Shown: positions 1 to 9,485, counted from the stretch's first letter. The stretch is 64,000 nt of DNA from Massilia sp. NR 4-1 (GCF_001191005.1 NZ_CP012201.1:1302001-1366000); one strand, 5' to 3'. Program-made: numbers and translations. Notes: generated from the sequence alone by a model not told the origin.

Positions 1-1
1 C

Positions 2-370
2 GCCCGCCTGCGGGTTGAAATCGGCCGGCTGCGCGGCCTTCTCGCGGGACTGGCGGATATCGAAGCCACCGCGCGTGGCTTTGTCCTCAAGCCGAACGAG
101 GGCCGCGGCGTGGCCGTGCTGGCGCCGCCGATAGCGGGCGAACAGGCGGCGCTGCTGGCGCTGATGTCCGATGGCGCCGCCTGGTCCACCTCGGCGCTGG
201 CGCTGGCCCTCGACAGCAGCCAGCGCACGGTGCAGCGTGCGCTGGCCGAGCTGGAGGCGGAAGGCCGCGTGCGTGCCATCGGCCAGACCCGGACCAGGCG
301 CTGGCTGACGCCGCCCCTGACCGGATTCACGACAATCTTGTTACTCCCTTCATCGTTGTCAGTCGAATAA
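2..370 (+). CDS. HTH regulator, C-terminal part (runs in from left edge)
   Basis: The reading frame is open from base 2, so the true start lies outside the window. The visible 122 residues end in a winged-helix-like segment (WSTSALALALDSSQRTVQRA, then an EAEGRVR turn) typical of a DNA-binding helix-turn-helix with a recognition helix and wing. It is followed at 48 bp by the propeller gene on the same strand and may regulate it. The family cannot be set from this fragment; the last 20 residues look unlike a domain and may be a tail. Confidence 0.6.
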   Translation, partial: ARLRVEIGRLRGLLAGLADIEATARGFVLKPNEGRGVAVLAPPIAGEQAALLALMSDGAAWSTSALALALDSSQRTVQRALAELEAEGRVRAIGQTRTRRWLTPPLTGFTTILLLPSSLSVE

Positions 371-417
371 AGTGGCATTGCGGCGCCGCTTTTGGCGCCT
401 TCGACAAGGAGAATGAA

Positions 418-1092
418 ATGAGCCAGAGCAGCAAAACACAGACCACGGTGCGTGCCGCCGAAATCGTGCGCGAGTACGGCCCCTTGGCCGAGCAGGTGCA
501 CGGCGTGACGCACGACGGCCAGCGCGTCTGGGCCGCCACCGGCGCCAGGCTGATTGCCTTCGACCCGCAAAGCGGCGAACAGACCGGCGCGCTGGAACGG
601 GCCTGCGACGCCGGCACCGCCTTCGACGGCACCTATCTCTACCAGATCGCCGAGAAGCGCATCGACAAGATCGATCCCGCCAGCGGTAAAGTCGTGGCGT
701 CGATCCCCGCGCCGGGCCAGGGCTACGATTCCGGCCTGACCTGGGCTGACGGCAGCCTGTGGGTTGGCCAGTACCGCGACCGCAAGATTCACCGCATCGA
801 TCCGGCCAATGGCGCCATCCTGCGCACCATCGAATCGAACCGCTTCGTCACCGGCGTGACCTGGATCGATGGAGAGCTGTGGCACGGCACCTGGGAAGCC
901 GAGAAAAGCGACATCCGCCGCATCGATCCGGACAGCGGCGCGGTGCTGGAACGGCTGGAGATGCCGGAAGGGATCGGCGTCAGCGGCCTGGAATCGGACG
1001 GCGCCGACCTGTTCTACTGCGGCGGCGGCAACAGCGGCAAGGTGCGGGCGGTGCGCCGCCCCAAATCCGGCGTGGCAGGGAGCGCATCATGA
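418..1092 (+). CDS. Beta-propeller protein (glutamine cyclotransferase/Vgb-like)
   Basis: This is a 224-residue protein built of repeated blades of the type DGxLWVGxY...IHRIDPANG and GELWHGTW...IRRIDPDSG, about 40-45 residues apart. Such blades occur in the virginiamycin B lyase-like and glutaminyl cyclotransferase-like propellers. No signal peptide is visible, so a cytoplasmic location is likely. A good ribosome site (AAGGAG at about 407) sets the start. Substrate is unknown; the regulator fragment upstream may control it. Confidence 0.7.
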   Translation: MSQSSKTQTTVRAAEIVREYGPLAEQVHGVTHDGQRVWAATGARLIAFDPQSGEQTGALERACDAGTAFDGTYLYQIAEKRIDKIDPASGKVVASIPAPGQGYDSGLTWADGSLWVGQYRDRKIHRIDPANGAILRTIESNRFVTGVTWIDGELWHGTWEAEKSDIRRIDPDSGAVLERLEMPEGIGVSGLESDGADLFYCGGGNSGKVRAVRRPKSGVAGSAS

Positions 1093-1265
1093 GCGCCGTT
1101 ATCGCCGGCTCGGCTGGCGAATGTCTTTGCAGGGATGAAACCGGCGGCATCCAGCATACCGACTAAAAGCTTCGGCCGGGCATGGAAGTTCCAGGTGATA
1201 GTTGGTTATATTTGTTGCAATGTCGCATTGATATAATTTACTTTTCAACACTAATGGAGTGTAAA

Positions 1266-2837
1266 TTGAAGGTGCGATTTTCTTTGCAAATTATGCTGAC
1301 TGCGGTGTTGTCGGGCGTCACAATGCTTGGCAATGCCGCCACCTCCGCATCCACGGCCCAGTTCACGGCAAAACTTTACACGGAGGGCTTGGGGCGCATA
1401 CCAGACCAGAGTGGCTGGCGCGGCAATTTGAACTATTGGGGCAGTGTGCCCTGCAACGCCGCCAACTTAAAGGCTTCGGCACGCGACATCCTGTCTTCAT
1501 CCGAATTCCTCTCGACATCCCCCAGCAACCACGAACGCGCTTTTCGTCTCTATCGCGCGGCGCTGCACCGCGATGCCAGCGTTAGCGAGTTGAACAATAC
1601 GATCAGCCAGCTGAATGGCGGAACGAGCTGGGTCGCGGTCATCGACAATCTGCTCAACAGCGCTGAATTTGCCAATCGCGTGCCGCTGTATTGCAGCGGC
1701 CGCCCAAGCGGTTGGCAAGCAACGCCGCCGGGCAATCTGGTGCTGACCAGCACCGGAGCGGTGAAAGACGAAGCCTCTTTACGCGCAGCCTTACAAAGCG
1801 CCACACCGGGAATGACGGTCTTCCTGGAGCAAGGGGCGACGATCTTGCTTTCACAACCGATCAATATTCCAAGCGGGGTGGTCCTCGCAACCGTGGGGGA
1901 GCCCGGCTCTGGAAAGGCGCCGCTGCTGGCGCGCATTGCGCGTAATGCGGCGTTTACCGCCCCCATGATCAATATGCAGGATAACTCGAAGCTGACCAGT
2001 GTGTGGGTCGATGGTCAACGCAATCGCTTCGGTTTCATTGGCGGGGCGAATATCCAGGCTTCCGGCAACAACACCAGCGTGGTCCGTAACCTTCTGACCG
2101 ATTCAACCGGCTTTACCCATTTGCATAACTGGACCAGCACCGGACTGGCTGCCTGCCGCAACGGCAGCGTTGCCGACAATCTGATCACGGCTTACGGCTC
2201 GACGCATACGGGCGGCGGCTGGAGCGACGGGATCAGCGTATCATGCACCAATATCATCGTGGAGCGAAACAGCATCGTGGATGCCACCGATGTCGGTATC
2301 GTGGTGTTCCGCGCCCACCCCGACACCCAGACCTCGGTTGTACGCAACAACTGGATCCTCAATGCCGGGAACTCTGCTTATGGCGGACTGGTGGCCGACC
2401 CGCTGAATTCGCTGGACACCAACTTCTCATCGATCTATCCGCTTGGCACGGTGCTCGATTTCACCGGCACGCAATTCAACGACAATATGGTTTGGTCCGG
2501 TCCGGACGTGCATCTGGACCTCATCATTTCCAACGGCACCCGTCCATGGTTCGGCAACAGCACCTATACCGGCAGGGGCGCCAGGTTCTATAACAACACC
2601 AGCGGCAGCGAAACGGTGACAGCTTTCGTCGGGATCAGTGTCAGCGGCATGCTGCAGGCGCAGGTGCAGGCAAACGCCTTCCTGGTGCGCCCTGGTCCGG
2701 CAAATATCAATAATTGCGGACAACGTAATGTCGTCGTCGCACCGATGCCTTATGCGAACGATGCCGGCAGCTCGATCCAGCCGTTTACCCCCGTCCGGGC
2801 CGATGACAAAGTCGTGGTGGGCTGCATCGGTCATTGA
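1266..2837 (+). CDS. Secreted DUF4214 / right-handed beta-helix protein
   Basis: The protein has an N-terminal signal peptide (hydrophobic LTAVLSGVTMLG ending in NAA), a DUF4214-like segment (FTAKLYTEGLGRIPDQSGW, about residues 35-150) and a long C-terminal region rich in short Asn/Val/Ile repeats like parallel beta-helix proteins (polysaccharide lyases and phage tailspikes). I prefer the TTG at 1266 because GGAG at 1256-1259 lies 6 bases upstream; an in-frame ATG at 1254 overlaps that site and has no ribosome site of its own. A TATAAT at 1232-1237 may be its -10 box. The function is probably binding or cleavage of a cell-surface or environmental glycan, but no catalytic residues can be named. 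Confidence 0.65.
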   Translation: MKVRFSLQIMLTAVLSGVTMLGNAATSASTAQFTAKLYTEGLGRIPDQSGWRGNLNYWGSVPCNAANLKASARDILSSSEFLSTSPSNHERAFRLYRAALHRDASVSELNNTISQLNGGTSWVAVIDNLLNSAEFANRVPLYCSGRPSGWQATPPGNLVLTSTGAVKDEASLRAALQSATPGMTVFLEQGATILLSQPINIPSGVVLATVGEPGSGKAPLLARIARNAAFTAPMINMQDNSKLTSVWVDGQRNRFGFIGGANIQASGNNTSVVRNLLTDSTGFTHLHNWTSTGLAACRNGSVADNLITAYGSTHTGGGWSDGISVSCTNIIVERNSIVDATDVGIVVFRAHPDTQTSVVRNNWILNAGNSAYGGLVADPLNSLDTNFSSIYPLGTVLDFTGTQFNDNMVWSGPDVHLDLIISNGTRPWFGNSTYTGRGARFYNNTSGSETVTAFVGISVSGMLQAQVQANAFLVRPGPANINNCGQRNVVVAPMPYANDAGSSIQPFTPVRADDKVVVGCIGH

Positions 2838-2860
2838 CCGTTCAGGCGCTCAGCCATGGG

Positions 2861-2890
2861 AGGGGCCAGCGTGCGCTGGCCTCCTTGGTT
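2861..2890. terminator. Hairpin between convergent genes
   Basis: GGCCAGC (2864-2870) and GCTGGCC (2875-2881) form a short-loop stem between the beta-helix gene (+) and the NRDE gene (-). It is followed on the + strand by TCCTTGGTTT, a weak T-rich tail. Confidence 0.45.
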
Positions 2891-3712
2891 TCAGCGCACG
2901 GCGACTTCGTGCAGCACGCCGGGGGCGTTGGCGTAGAGTTTGACCACGGTGGAGCTGCGCGTGCCGTAGCTGGGCGATTCGATCCTCACCGCCGACAGCA
3001 CGCGTTCCAGTTCCAGCGGCACGCCGGTTTCCGGCAGGCGCAGATCGGGTGCGCGGGTGGTGTCGGACAGCATCTCGAAATAGGCTTCTTCCGGCGCGCC
3101 GAGGCAGAGCAGGCTGGCGAATTGCGCCTTGGTCTTCAGCACCTTGGGCCAGGGCGAATCCAGCAGCGCGTTGGACAGGCCGTAAATGCCGGGCGGCAGC
3201 GGCTTGCCGCAGCGTTCGTCGTCCATGCCCTTGTTCGAGAACCAGACCAGGTCCGTCCCATCGCACAGCACCAGGTTGAAGCCATTATAAGCGGCGCTGG
3301 CTTCGCGGATCTGTTCCACGTATTCCAGTGCGCTCATGGCGCCGGCCAGGAAATCGGCCACCAGCTGGCCGCGCGAAGGCGCATCGTCCTTATGCTCCTG
3401 CGGTGCGCGGATATTGGTGATGGCGGCAAAGCGCGAAGGCGAGCAGTTGCCGGGCGGCGCCACCGGCCGTGGCGTGGCGGCGTTGGGACAATCGGCCTGC
3501 AGCGGCGGCGCTTCCTGTTCGGGCGCATCCTCGCAGCGCGTGATGCCCATCCAGCTGCCGCCGGCTTTCAGGTCGCGGCCGGCGAAAATTTGCGGGTGCT
3601 CCGGCCAGCTGGCGGCAGGAGCGGCTGCGCGCTCGTAATACTCGTCGCGGTTGGCCGCGGCGATGAGCGGCACACCCGGCACGACCTGCCAGGCGAAAAC
3701 AATCAAACACAT
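2891..3712 (-). CDS. NRDE family protein (TANGO2-like)
   Basis: The protein starts with MCLIVFAW and carries the family signature AANRDEYYER near residues 18-27, which names the NRDE (TANGO2/T10) family; members are about 250-280 residues, as here (273). The ATG at 3712 is chosen because the signature must be N-terminal; a longer frame upstream is noise. The biochemical role is not established; eukaryotic members affect Golgi and haem or lipid handling. The start overlaps the end of the DUF4936 gene by 10 bp, so the two are co-translated. Confidence 0.85.
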   Translation of the reverse strand: MCLIVFAWQVVPGVPLIAAANRDEYYERAAAPAASWPEHPQIFAGRDLKAGGSWMGITRCEDAPEQEAPPLQADCPNAATPRPVAPPGNCSPSRFAAITNIRAPQEHKDDAPSRGQLVADFLAGAMSALEYVEQIREASAAYNGFNLVLCDGTDLVWFSNKGMDDERCGKPLPPGIYGLSNALLDSPWPKVLKTKAQFASLLCLGAPEEAYFEMLSDTTRAPDLRLPETGVPLELERVLSAVRIESPSYGTRSSTVVKLYANAPGVLHEVAVR

Positions 3713-3993
3713 GAGATCAAATCCGTAAATACTTCGGTGTGGCGCGGTCCGGCCAGCAAAGGCAGGATGCCGGAACGCTCCACGGCCTGCGCCAGCGCGG
3801 TATCGAAACCGGCCGGCACGGCGGGGTAAACTTCCATCCATGTCTGCAGGCCGTTCTTGGCCTGAGGGCGGCGCTTCAATTGCGGCGCCAGGGTGTAGCG
3901 CGCGGCCAGCTCGGATTGCAGGGCCGCGACCAGGGGCAGCAGGGTGGACGCGTCCTCCTCCCGCACCTGGTAATAAATGTACAGATCGTGCAT
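3703..3993 (-). CDS. DUF4936 family protein
   Basis: This is a 96-residue cytoplasmic protein, MHDLYIYYQVREED..., with the conserved block QLKRRPQAKNGLQTWMEVY. It matches DUF4936, a small family I know mainly from Burkholderiales, with no assigned function. The ATG at 3993 sits one base after the stop of ygfZ, and its 3' end overlaps the NRDE gene, making ygfZ-DUF4936-NRDE a tight operon. Confidence 0.8.
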   Translation of the reverse strand: MHDLYIYYQVREEDASTLLPLVAALQSELAARYTLAPQLKRRPQAKNGLQTWMEVYPAVPAGFDTALAQAVERSGILPLLAGPRHTEVFTDLISCV

Positions 3994-3994
3994 A

Positions 3995-5002
3995 TCAGAC
4001 GTCGAGCTTGTCCAGCACGTAAGGCATGGGCAGGAATTGCAGGGCAGGGCCGCCCGCCGCGCCCAGGCGCACTTCGGCGCTTTCCAGCGCATCGAGCTTC
4101 ATTTCCACCAGCGCGTCCGAGCCGCCGGCGCCGTTCGGCGCGGCATTCACCACCATGCCGCAAGGCTGTTCCGGATCGGCCGGCGAGAACACTTCCACCC
4201 CGGGCAGCACCTCGGCGGCGGCCACTGTCACCAGGGCCGTGCGGCGTTTCAGTTTGCCCAGATACTGGCTGCGCGCCACGATTTCCTGGCCTGGATAGCA
4301 GCCTTTCTTGAAGTTCACGCCGCCCAGCAGCTCCAGGTTGATCATCTGCGGCACGAACTGCTCCTGCGTCGCTGCCGCGATCTGCGGCACGCCGGCATGA
4401 ATTTCCGACAGGCGCCAGGCGGCATTGCCGCCCACGTTCAGGCGTTCGGCCAGCACCGGTGCGGCGGTGGTGACGGTTTCCGGCGTCGCCAGCCACAGAT
4501 AGCGCGGTGCGCCGAAAGCGTCGGCCACGCGCAGCAGGGTGCCCAGCGGGTGCTCGATTTTCGAATACGGCTTGGCCGGCAGCACATCGAACCAGGTTTG
4601 CAGCACGGCTTGCGCCTGGCCGCCGCCCAGGCCCAGCACGACCTGGCCTTCGCCGGCGTCGCTGGCCTTGGTTTTGGCGCGCAGCACGAACATCTGCAAG
4701 CGCTTCTGCAAGACCGGCTGAATTTCGCGCGCCAGCTGCAGGAAGACCGATTCCTCGTTGCGCCACATCAGGAAGGACGCCAGCAGGCGGCCCTTGGGGG
4801 AACAGTAGCCCGCCAGGCGCACCTCGTCCTGGCCCAGGTGTTCCACATCGTTGGTCAGCTGGCTGTGCAGGAAAGTGGCCGATTCCGCACCCGTGAAGGC
4901 GATCAGACCCTGGTCGGTGACGGGCGCCACAAAGCCCACGGCCAGCTCGGCCGGGTTCAAGGTGTGTTCACGCGGCACTAAAAGTTCGTTCCAGTTATTC
5001 AT
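3995..5002 (-). CDS. ygfZ: tRNA-modifying / Fe-S maintenance protein YgfZ
   Basis: This folate-binding GcvT-like protein shows the YgfZ signature KGCYPGQE in the C-terminal half, with the conserved cysteine, preceded by the GYCSPKGRLLA block. YgfZ uses tetrahydrofolate and supports Fe-S enzymes such as MiaB. Length (335 residues) is normal. The ATG at 5002 has GGA five bases upstream; a TTG at 5011 is the only longer option. It is transcribed divergently from mltG across about 145 bp, the usual betaproteobacterial arrangement. Confidence 0.9.
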   Translation of the reverse strand: MNNWNELLVPREHTLNPAELAVGFVAPVTDQGLIAFTGAESATFLHSQLTNDVEHLGQDEVRLAGYCSPKGRLLASFLMWRNEESVFLQLAREIQPVLQKRLQMFVLRAKTKASDAGEGQVVLGLGGGQAQAVLQTWFDVLPAKPYSKIEHPLGTLLRVADAFGAPRYLWLATPETVTTAAPVLAERLNVGGNAAWRLSEIHAGVPQIAAATQEQFVPQMINLELLGGVNFKKGCYPGQEIVARSQYLGKLKRRTALVTVAAAEVLPGVEVFSPADPEQPCGMVVNAAPNGAGGSDALVEMKLDALESAEVRLGAAGGPALQFLPMPYVLDKLDV

Positions 5003-5147
5003 AAAATCCAAAAAATTGACGATGAAAGCATTATCATTACGGGCTAATTATAGTGATGTCCCGAAATTCCCGCCCGCAGCCTTGAAATTGCTTACATCGG
5101 CGGCGAATCTGGTTCAATATGCGCTTAACACATTGAGTTATTGAAGT

Positions 5148-6137
5148 ATGGCATTTATAACAAAAACCATAGCTTGCGGCATGATCGCCGCCATCGCGGC
5201 AGCGGGAGGATTTGCCTGGTGGGTGCAGGAACCGATCACCACCGAAGGAGACCCGATCGAATTCACCATCAGCAAGGGCAGCGGCGCCCATGTGGCCGGC
5301 CAGCAGATGGCCGAAGCCGGCGTACCGATCCAGCCGCTGCTGTTCAATCTGCTGGCCCGCGTCACCTCGCGCAGCAATAAGCTGAAAGCCGGCACCTACG
5401 AACTGAAACCCGGCACCACGCCGATGAAGCTGGTCGAGCAGCTGGTGCGCGGCGAGTTCGCGCAAGAGTCGCTGACCATCATCGAAGGCTGGACTTTCAA
5501 GCAGATGCGTGCCGCCATCGCCGCCCACCGTGGCTTGAAGCACGATACCGTGGAGCTCAGCGACCGCGAACTGATGAGCCGCATCAGCACCGAGTACAAG
5601 AATCCGGAAGGCTTGTTCTTCCCCGATACTTATCTGTTTGCCAAAGGTTCCAGCGAGCTGGATATCTACCGCAAGGCGCACAGCAGCCTGATCCAGCACC
5701 TGGTCACCGTGTGGGAAAAGCGCGACCAGAACCTGCCGTATGCCAACCCCTACCAGGCGCTGACCATGGCCTCCATCGTGGAAAAGGAAACCGGACAGAA
5801 GTCGGAACGGAATATGATTGCCGCCGTTTTCGTCAACCGCCTGCGCCTGGGCATGCTGCTGCAGACCGATCCCACCGTGATCTATGGCATGGGCGCCCGC
5901 TTCGACGGCAATATCCGCAAAAAAGACCTGGAAACGGACACCCCTTACAATACCTATACGCGCACCGGCCTGCCGCCGACGCCGATCTCGCTGCCCGGCC
6001 TGCAATCGCTGACGGCGGCGATGTCGCCGGCCAGATCCGGCGCCCTGTACTTTGTGGCGCGCGGCAACGGCACCAGCCAGTTTTCAGACAACCTGACCGA
6101 CCATAACCGGGCGGTCAACCAGTATCAAAGACAATGA
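5148..6137 (+). CDS. mltG: Endolytic murein transglycosylase MltG
   Basis: This 329-residue inner-membrane protein has one N-terminal membrane anchor (residues about 8-26) and then the YceG/MltG domain. MASIVEKETGQKSER contains the catalytic glutamate, and TPYNTYTRTGLPPTPIS is the family's C-terminal signature. MltG cuts nascent glycan strands and sets their length. Its stop overlaps the tmk start (ATGA), so mltG-tmk-holB are translationally coupled. Confidence 0.95.
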   Translation: MAFITKTIACGMIAAIAAAGGFAWWVQEPITTEGDPIEFTISKGSGAHVAGQQMAEAGVPIQPLLFNLLARVTSRSNKLKAGTYELKPGTTPMKLVEQLVRGEFAQESLTIIEGWTFKQMRAAIAAHRGLKHDTVELSDRELMSRISTEYKNPEGLFFPDTYLFAKGSSELDIYRKAHSSLIQHLVTVWEKRDQNLPYANPYQALTMASIVEKETGQKSERNMIAAVFVNRLRLGMLLQTDPTVIYGMGARFDGNIRKKDLETDTPYNTYTRTGLPPTPISLPGLQSLTAAMSPARSGALYFVARGNGTSQFSDNLTDHNRAVNQYQRQ

Positions 6138-6751
6138 CTCAAACACGCGGCAAATTCATCACCTTCGAAGGCATCGACGGTGCCGGCAAGTCCACCCACA
6201 TCCAGTTCGTCGCCGATCTGATCGCGGCGCGCGGCGTGGAGCTGGTCAGCTCGCGCGAACCGGGCGGCACGCCGCTGGGCGAAAAGCTGCGCGAACTCGT
6301 GCTGCACGAGAAAATGCACCTCGAAACCGAAGCCCTGCTGGTCTTCGCCAGCCGCCGCGAACATATCGCCCAGGTCATCGCCCCGGCGCTGGAGCGCGGC
6401 GCCTGGGTCATTTCCGACCGCTTCACCGACGCCAGCTTCGCCTACCAGGGCGGCGGCCGTGGCCTGGACTTGGCCAAGATCGAAGCGCTGGAGCAGTGGG
6501 TGCATCCGCAACTGCAGCCCGACCTGACCTTCCTCTTCGACGTGCCGCTGGAAGTGGCGCGCGCGCGCCTGGACGCCACCCGCGAGCTGGATAAATTCGA
6601 GCGCGAACAGTCCGATTTCTTCTCCGCCACACGCGCCGAGTATCTGCGCCGCGCCGCACAATATCCGCAGCGCTTCCGCGTCATCGATTCCTCGCAGACC
6701 ATCCCGCAGATCCAGGCGCAGCTGGCCGAAATCATGGGCCAATTGGCATGA
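6134..6751 (+). CDS. tmk: Thymidylate kinase
   Basis: The protein phosphorylates dTMP to dTDP. The P-loop FEGIDGAGKSTH lies at residues about 9-20, the DR(Y/F) motif appears as SDRFTDASFAYQGGGRGLD, and the LID region is arginine-rich (TRELDKFEREQ). The 205-residue length is standard. It overlaps mltG and holB by 4 bp each. Confidence 0.97.
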   Translation: MTQTRGKFITFEGIDGAGKSTHIQFVADLIAARGVELVSSREPGGTPLGEKLRELVLHEKMHLETEALLVFASRREHIAQVIAPALERGAWVISDRFTDASFAYQGGGRGLDLAKIEALEQWVHPQLQPDLTFLFDVPLEVARARLDATRELDKFEREQSDFFSATRAEYLRRAAQYPQRFRVIDSSQTIPQIQAQLAEIMGQLA

Positions 6752-7776
6752 GCGGGTCGGTCTATCCCTGGCAGCAGGGCGCCTGGCAGCAGTTGCAGCA
6801 GCTGCGCCAGCGCATGCCGCACGCCATTCTGTTCCATGGCGCGGCCGGCATAGGCAAGTCCAGCTTCATCGAGCAGTTCGCGCAAGCCTTGCTGTGCGAG
6901 AACGCGCGGCCCGACGGCCATGCCTGCGGCGAGTGCGCGTCCTGCGGCTGGTTCCTGCAGCAAAACCACCCGGATTACCGGCGCATCCGTCCCGAATCGA
7001 TGGAAGACGAGGTGGCGGGCGAGGGCGAGGAGGGCGAAGAGAGCAAGAAAGCCGCCAAGTCCAAGACCCCGTCCAAAGAGATCAAGATCGAGCAAATCCG
7101 CTCGCTGGCCGATTTCATGAACATCTCCACCCACCGCCAGGGCTTGCGCGTGGTGGTGCTGTATCCGGCCGAGGCGCTGAATATGCCGGCCTCGAACGCC
7201 TTGCTGAAAACCCTGGAAGAACCGCCTCCCGGCACCGTCTTCCTGCTGGCGTCGAATAGCCTGGACCGGCTGCTGCCGACCATCCTGTCGCGCTGCCGCA
7301 AGTTCGCCATGCCCATGCCGAGCCATGAAGAAGCGCTGGCCTGGCTCAAAGAGCAGGGCGTGCCGGACGCCGACAGCTGGCTGCGCGAGCAGGGCGGGGC
7401 GCCGCTGGCGGCCATGGCCCAGGCGGAAACGGGCAGCCGCGAAGAGCTGGAAACCTTCCTGCAGTATCTGGCCCGCCCCAGCGTGGAAGGCGCCCTGCGC
7501 ACGGCCGACAAGCTGCAGAAAGTGCCGCTGTCTGCCCTGGTAACGTGGCAGCAGCGCTGGCTCTACGACCTGTTTTCCTGCAAACTGGCGGGCAAGATCC
7601 GGTATTATCCCCGTTACCAGCGCGAGCTGGCGGGGCTGGCCGAGAAGATCCACATCAGCCGTCTGATGGCCGCCATCAAAGGGGCCAACGACAGGCGGGC
7701 CACCTCCGACCACCCGCTGTCGCCCAAGCTGTTCATCGAGGATATGCTGCTGGATTACACCGCCAGCTGTGTCTGA
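6748..7776 (+). CDS. holB: DNA polymerase III subunit delta'
   Basis: This clamp-loader ATPase-fold subunit has HGAAGIGKSSF in the P-loop position, a four-cysteine zinc knuckle (CENARPDGHACGECASC, about residues 50-66) and the SRC finger in LSRCRKF. An acidic/lysine-rich insert (EGEEGEESKKAAKSK) after the zinc module is a lineage-specific loop. It is the third gene of the mltG-tmk-holB chain, with pilZ 9 bp downstream. Confidence 0.95.
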   Translation: MSGSVYPWQQGAWQQLQQLRQRMPHAILFHGAAGIGKSSFIEQFAQALLCENARPDGHACGECASCGWFLQQNHPDYRRIRPESMEDEVAGEGEEGEESKKAAKSKTPSKEIKIEQIRSLADFMNISTHRQGLRVVVLYPAEALNMPASNALLKTLEEPPPGTVFLLASNSLDRLLPTILSRCRKFAMPMPSHEEALAWLKEQGVPDADSWLREQGGAPLAAMAQAETGSREELETFLQYLARPSVEGALRTADKLQKVPLSALVTWQQRWLYDLFSCKLAGKIRYYPRYQRELAGLAEKIHISRLMAAIKGANDRRATSDHPLSPKLFIEDMLLDYTASCV

Positions 7777-7785
7777 AAGGGAAGA

Positions 7786-8163
7786 ATGAGCGCTAGTACG
7801 AACGACTCCAATACCGTGCCTGCGGTGCGGCCCACGGTACTCTCACTGGCGATCAAGGAAAAAGCCGCCCTGTATGCGGCGTATATGCCCTTTCTGAAAA
7901 ACGGCGGCATGTTCGTGCCGACGCAAAAACCTTACAAGATCGGCGACGAGATCTATCTGATCCTGTCGCTGATGGACGATCCGAACAAATACCCGATTGC
8001 CGGCAAGGTGGCGTGGATCACGCCGCCGGGCGCCAACAACAATAAGGCGCAAGGCATCGGCGTGCATTTCCCCGACGACGAATCGGGCAAGCGCACCAAA
8101 TTGCGCATCGAGGAAATCCTGGGCGCGGCCCTGCGCTCCTCGCGCGCCACCCACACTCTTTAG
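7786..8163 (+). CDS. pilZ: PilZ domain protein, type IV pilus assembly
   Basis: This 125-residue protein resembles the PilZ prototype, which is located after holB in many Proteobacteria. The core reads NGGMFVPTQKPYKIGDEIYL and ends with the AQGIGVHF strand. The RxxxR and DxSxxG c-di-GMP motifs are not evident, as in true PilZ proteins that act with PilB and FimX instead of binding the nucleotide. A GGGAAGA ribosome site precedes the ATG. Confidence 0.88.
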   Translation: MSASTNDSNTVPAVRPTVLSLAIKEKAALYAAYMPFLKNGGMFVPTQKPYKIGDEIYLILSLMDDPNKYPIAGKVAWITPPGANNNKAQGIGVHFPDDESGKRTKLRIEEILGAALRSSRATHTL

Positions 8164-8175
8164 TTCTGTTTTCAC

Positions 8176-8682
8176 ATGCCAGCTTACCGCCACCGCCTCG
8201 CCACCCTGGACGACCTGACAGCCATCGTCGCCATCTACAACAGCACCGTCGCCTCGCGCGAAGTCACGGCCGATACCGAGCCCGTGTCGGTGGAATCGCG
8301 CCTGGCCTGGTTCCATGAGCATGCGCCGGAACGCCGTCCCCTGTGGGTGGTGGAGCAGGAAGGCCAGGACGGCATCCTGGGCTGGATTTCGTATTCGAAC
8401 TTCTACGGCCGTCCCGCCTATTCAGGCACGGTGGAAGTGTCGATCTATATCGCCGAAGCGGCGCGCGGCAAGGGCCTGGGCCGCTATTGCCTGGAAGAGG
8501 CGCTGGCCTTCGCCCCCTCGCTGAAGGTGCACACGGTGCTGGGCTTCATCTTCGGCCACAACCAGCCCAGCCTGGCCCTGTTCCGCCGCTTCGGTTTCGA
8601 CACCTGGGCCACCCTGCCGCGCGTCGCCAATCTGGACGGGGTCGAGCGCGACCTGCTCATTCTGGGCAAGCGCGTGGCCTAG
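8176..8682 (+). CDS. GNAT N-acetyltransferase (phosphinothricin acetyltransferase-like)
   Basis: The 168-residue protein shows the Pat/YwnH subclass pattern: HRLATLDDLTAIVAIYNSTV at the N-terminus, a VESRLAWF block, the SIYIAEAARGKGLGRYCLEEA acetyl-CoA loop and a C-terminal FGFDTWATLP strand. Members acetylate small amines such as phosphinothricin or methionine sulfoximine; the substrate is not visible. It lies between pilZ and tatD on the same strand. Confidence 0.85.
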   Translation: MPAYRHRLATLDDLTAIVAIYNSTVASREVTADTEPVSVESRLAWFHEHAPERRPLWVVEQEGQDGILGWISYSNFYGRPAYSGTVEVSIYIAEAARGKGLGRYCLEEALAFAPSLKVHTVLGFIFGHNQPSLALFRRFGFDTWATLPRVANLDGVERDLLILGKRVA

Positions 8683-8698
8683 ACGGTAAAATGCGGGA

Positions 8699-9478
8699 AT
8701 GTTTATCGATTCCCACTGCCATATCGACTTCCCGGAGCTGGCAGCCCGGCTGCCGGAAATTCTCGCCAAGATGGAAGAGAACAAGGTCACGCACGCGCTC
8801 TGCGTGTCGGTGGACCTGCCGGATTTCCCACGCGTGCTGGCCCTGGCCGAGCAATATCCGCATATCTACGCCTCGGTCGGCGTCCATCCCGATTACGAGG
8901 ACACGCCCGAGCCCACGGTTGAACAGCTGGTGGAGCTGGCCCAGCATCCTAAAATCGTCGCCATCGGCGAAACGGGGTTGGACTATTACCGTCTGACGGG
9001 CGACCTGGAATGGCAGCGCGAGCGCTTCCGCACCCATATCCGCGCCTCGCGCGCCACGCGCAAGCCGCTGATCATCCACACCCGGTCGGCCAGCGAAGAC
9101 ACCATCCGCATCATGCGCGAAGAGGGCGCCGGGCTGGAAGCGGGCGGCGTGGCCGGCGTCATGCACTGCTTTACCGAGTCGCTGGAAGTGGCGCGCGCCG
9201 CTATCGAGATGGGCTTTTACATCTCCTTCTCCGGCATCGTGACCTTCAAAAGCGCCAAGGAATTGCAGGCCGTGGCGCTGGAACTGCCGCTGGAACGCAT
9301 CCTGATCGAAACCGATTCGCCCTACCTGGCGCCGGTACCCTACCGCGGCAAAATGAACGAACCGGGTTATGTGGCCCACGTCGGCGAGTACCTTGCCAAG
9401 CTGAAAGGTGTTTCCGTTGAGCAGGTTGCAGAGCAAACTACAAGTAATTTCTTAAGTTTGTTCGGAATCGACCGTTAA
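8699..9478 (+). CDS. tatD: TatD family metal-dependent hydrolase
   Basis: MFIDSHCHIDF gives the first metal-binding His pair; GETGLDYY, IIHTRSASEDT, GVMHCFTES and LIETDSPYLAP supply the other conserved acidic and His residues of the amidohydrolase fold. TatD proteins are 3'-5' DNases / metal hydrolases. In this neighbourhood (after holB-pilZ) it corresponds to the YcfH-type paralogue. Length 259 is normal. Confidence 0.93.
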   Translation: MFIDSHCHIDFPELAARLPEILAKMEENKVTHALCVSVDLPDFPRVLALAEQYPHIYASVGVHPDYEDTPEPTVEQLVELAQHPKIVAIGETGLDYYRLTGDLEWQRERFRTHIRASRATRKPLIIHTRSASEDTIRIMREEGAGLEAGGVAGVMHCFTESLEVARAAIEMGFYISFSGIVTFKSAKELQAVALELPLERILIETDSPYLAPVPYRGKMNEPGYVAHVGEYLAKLKGVSVEQVAEQTTSNFLSLFGIDR

Positions 9479-9485
9479 TCCTGGC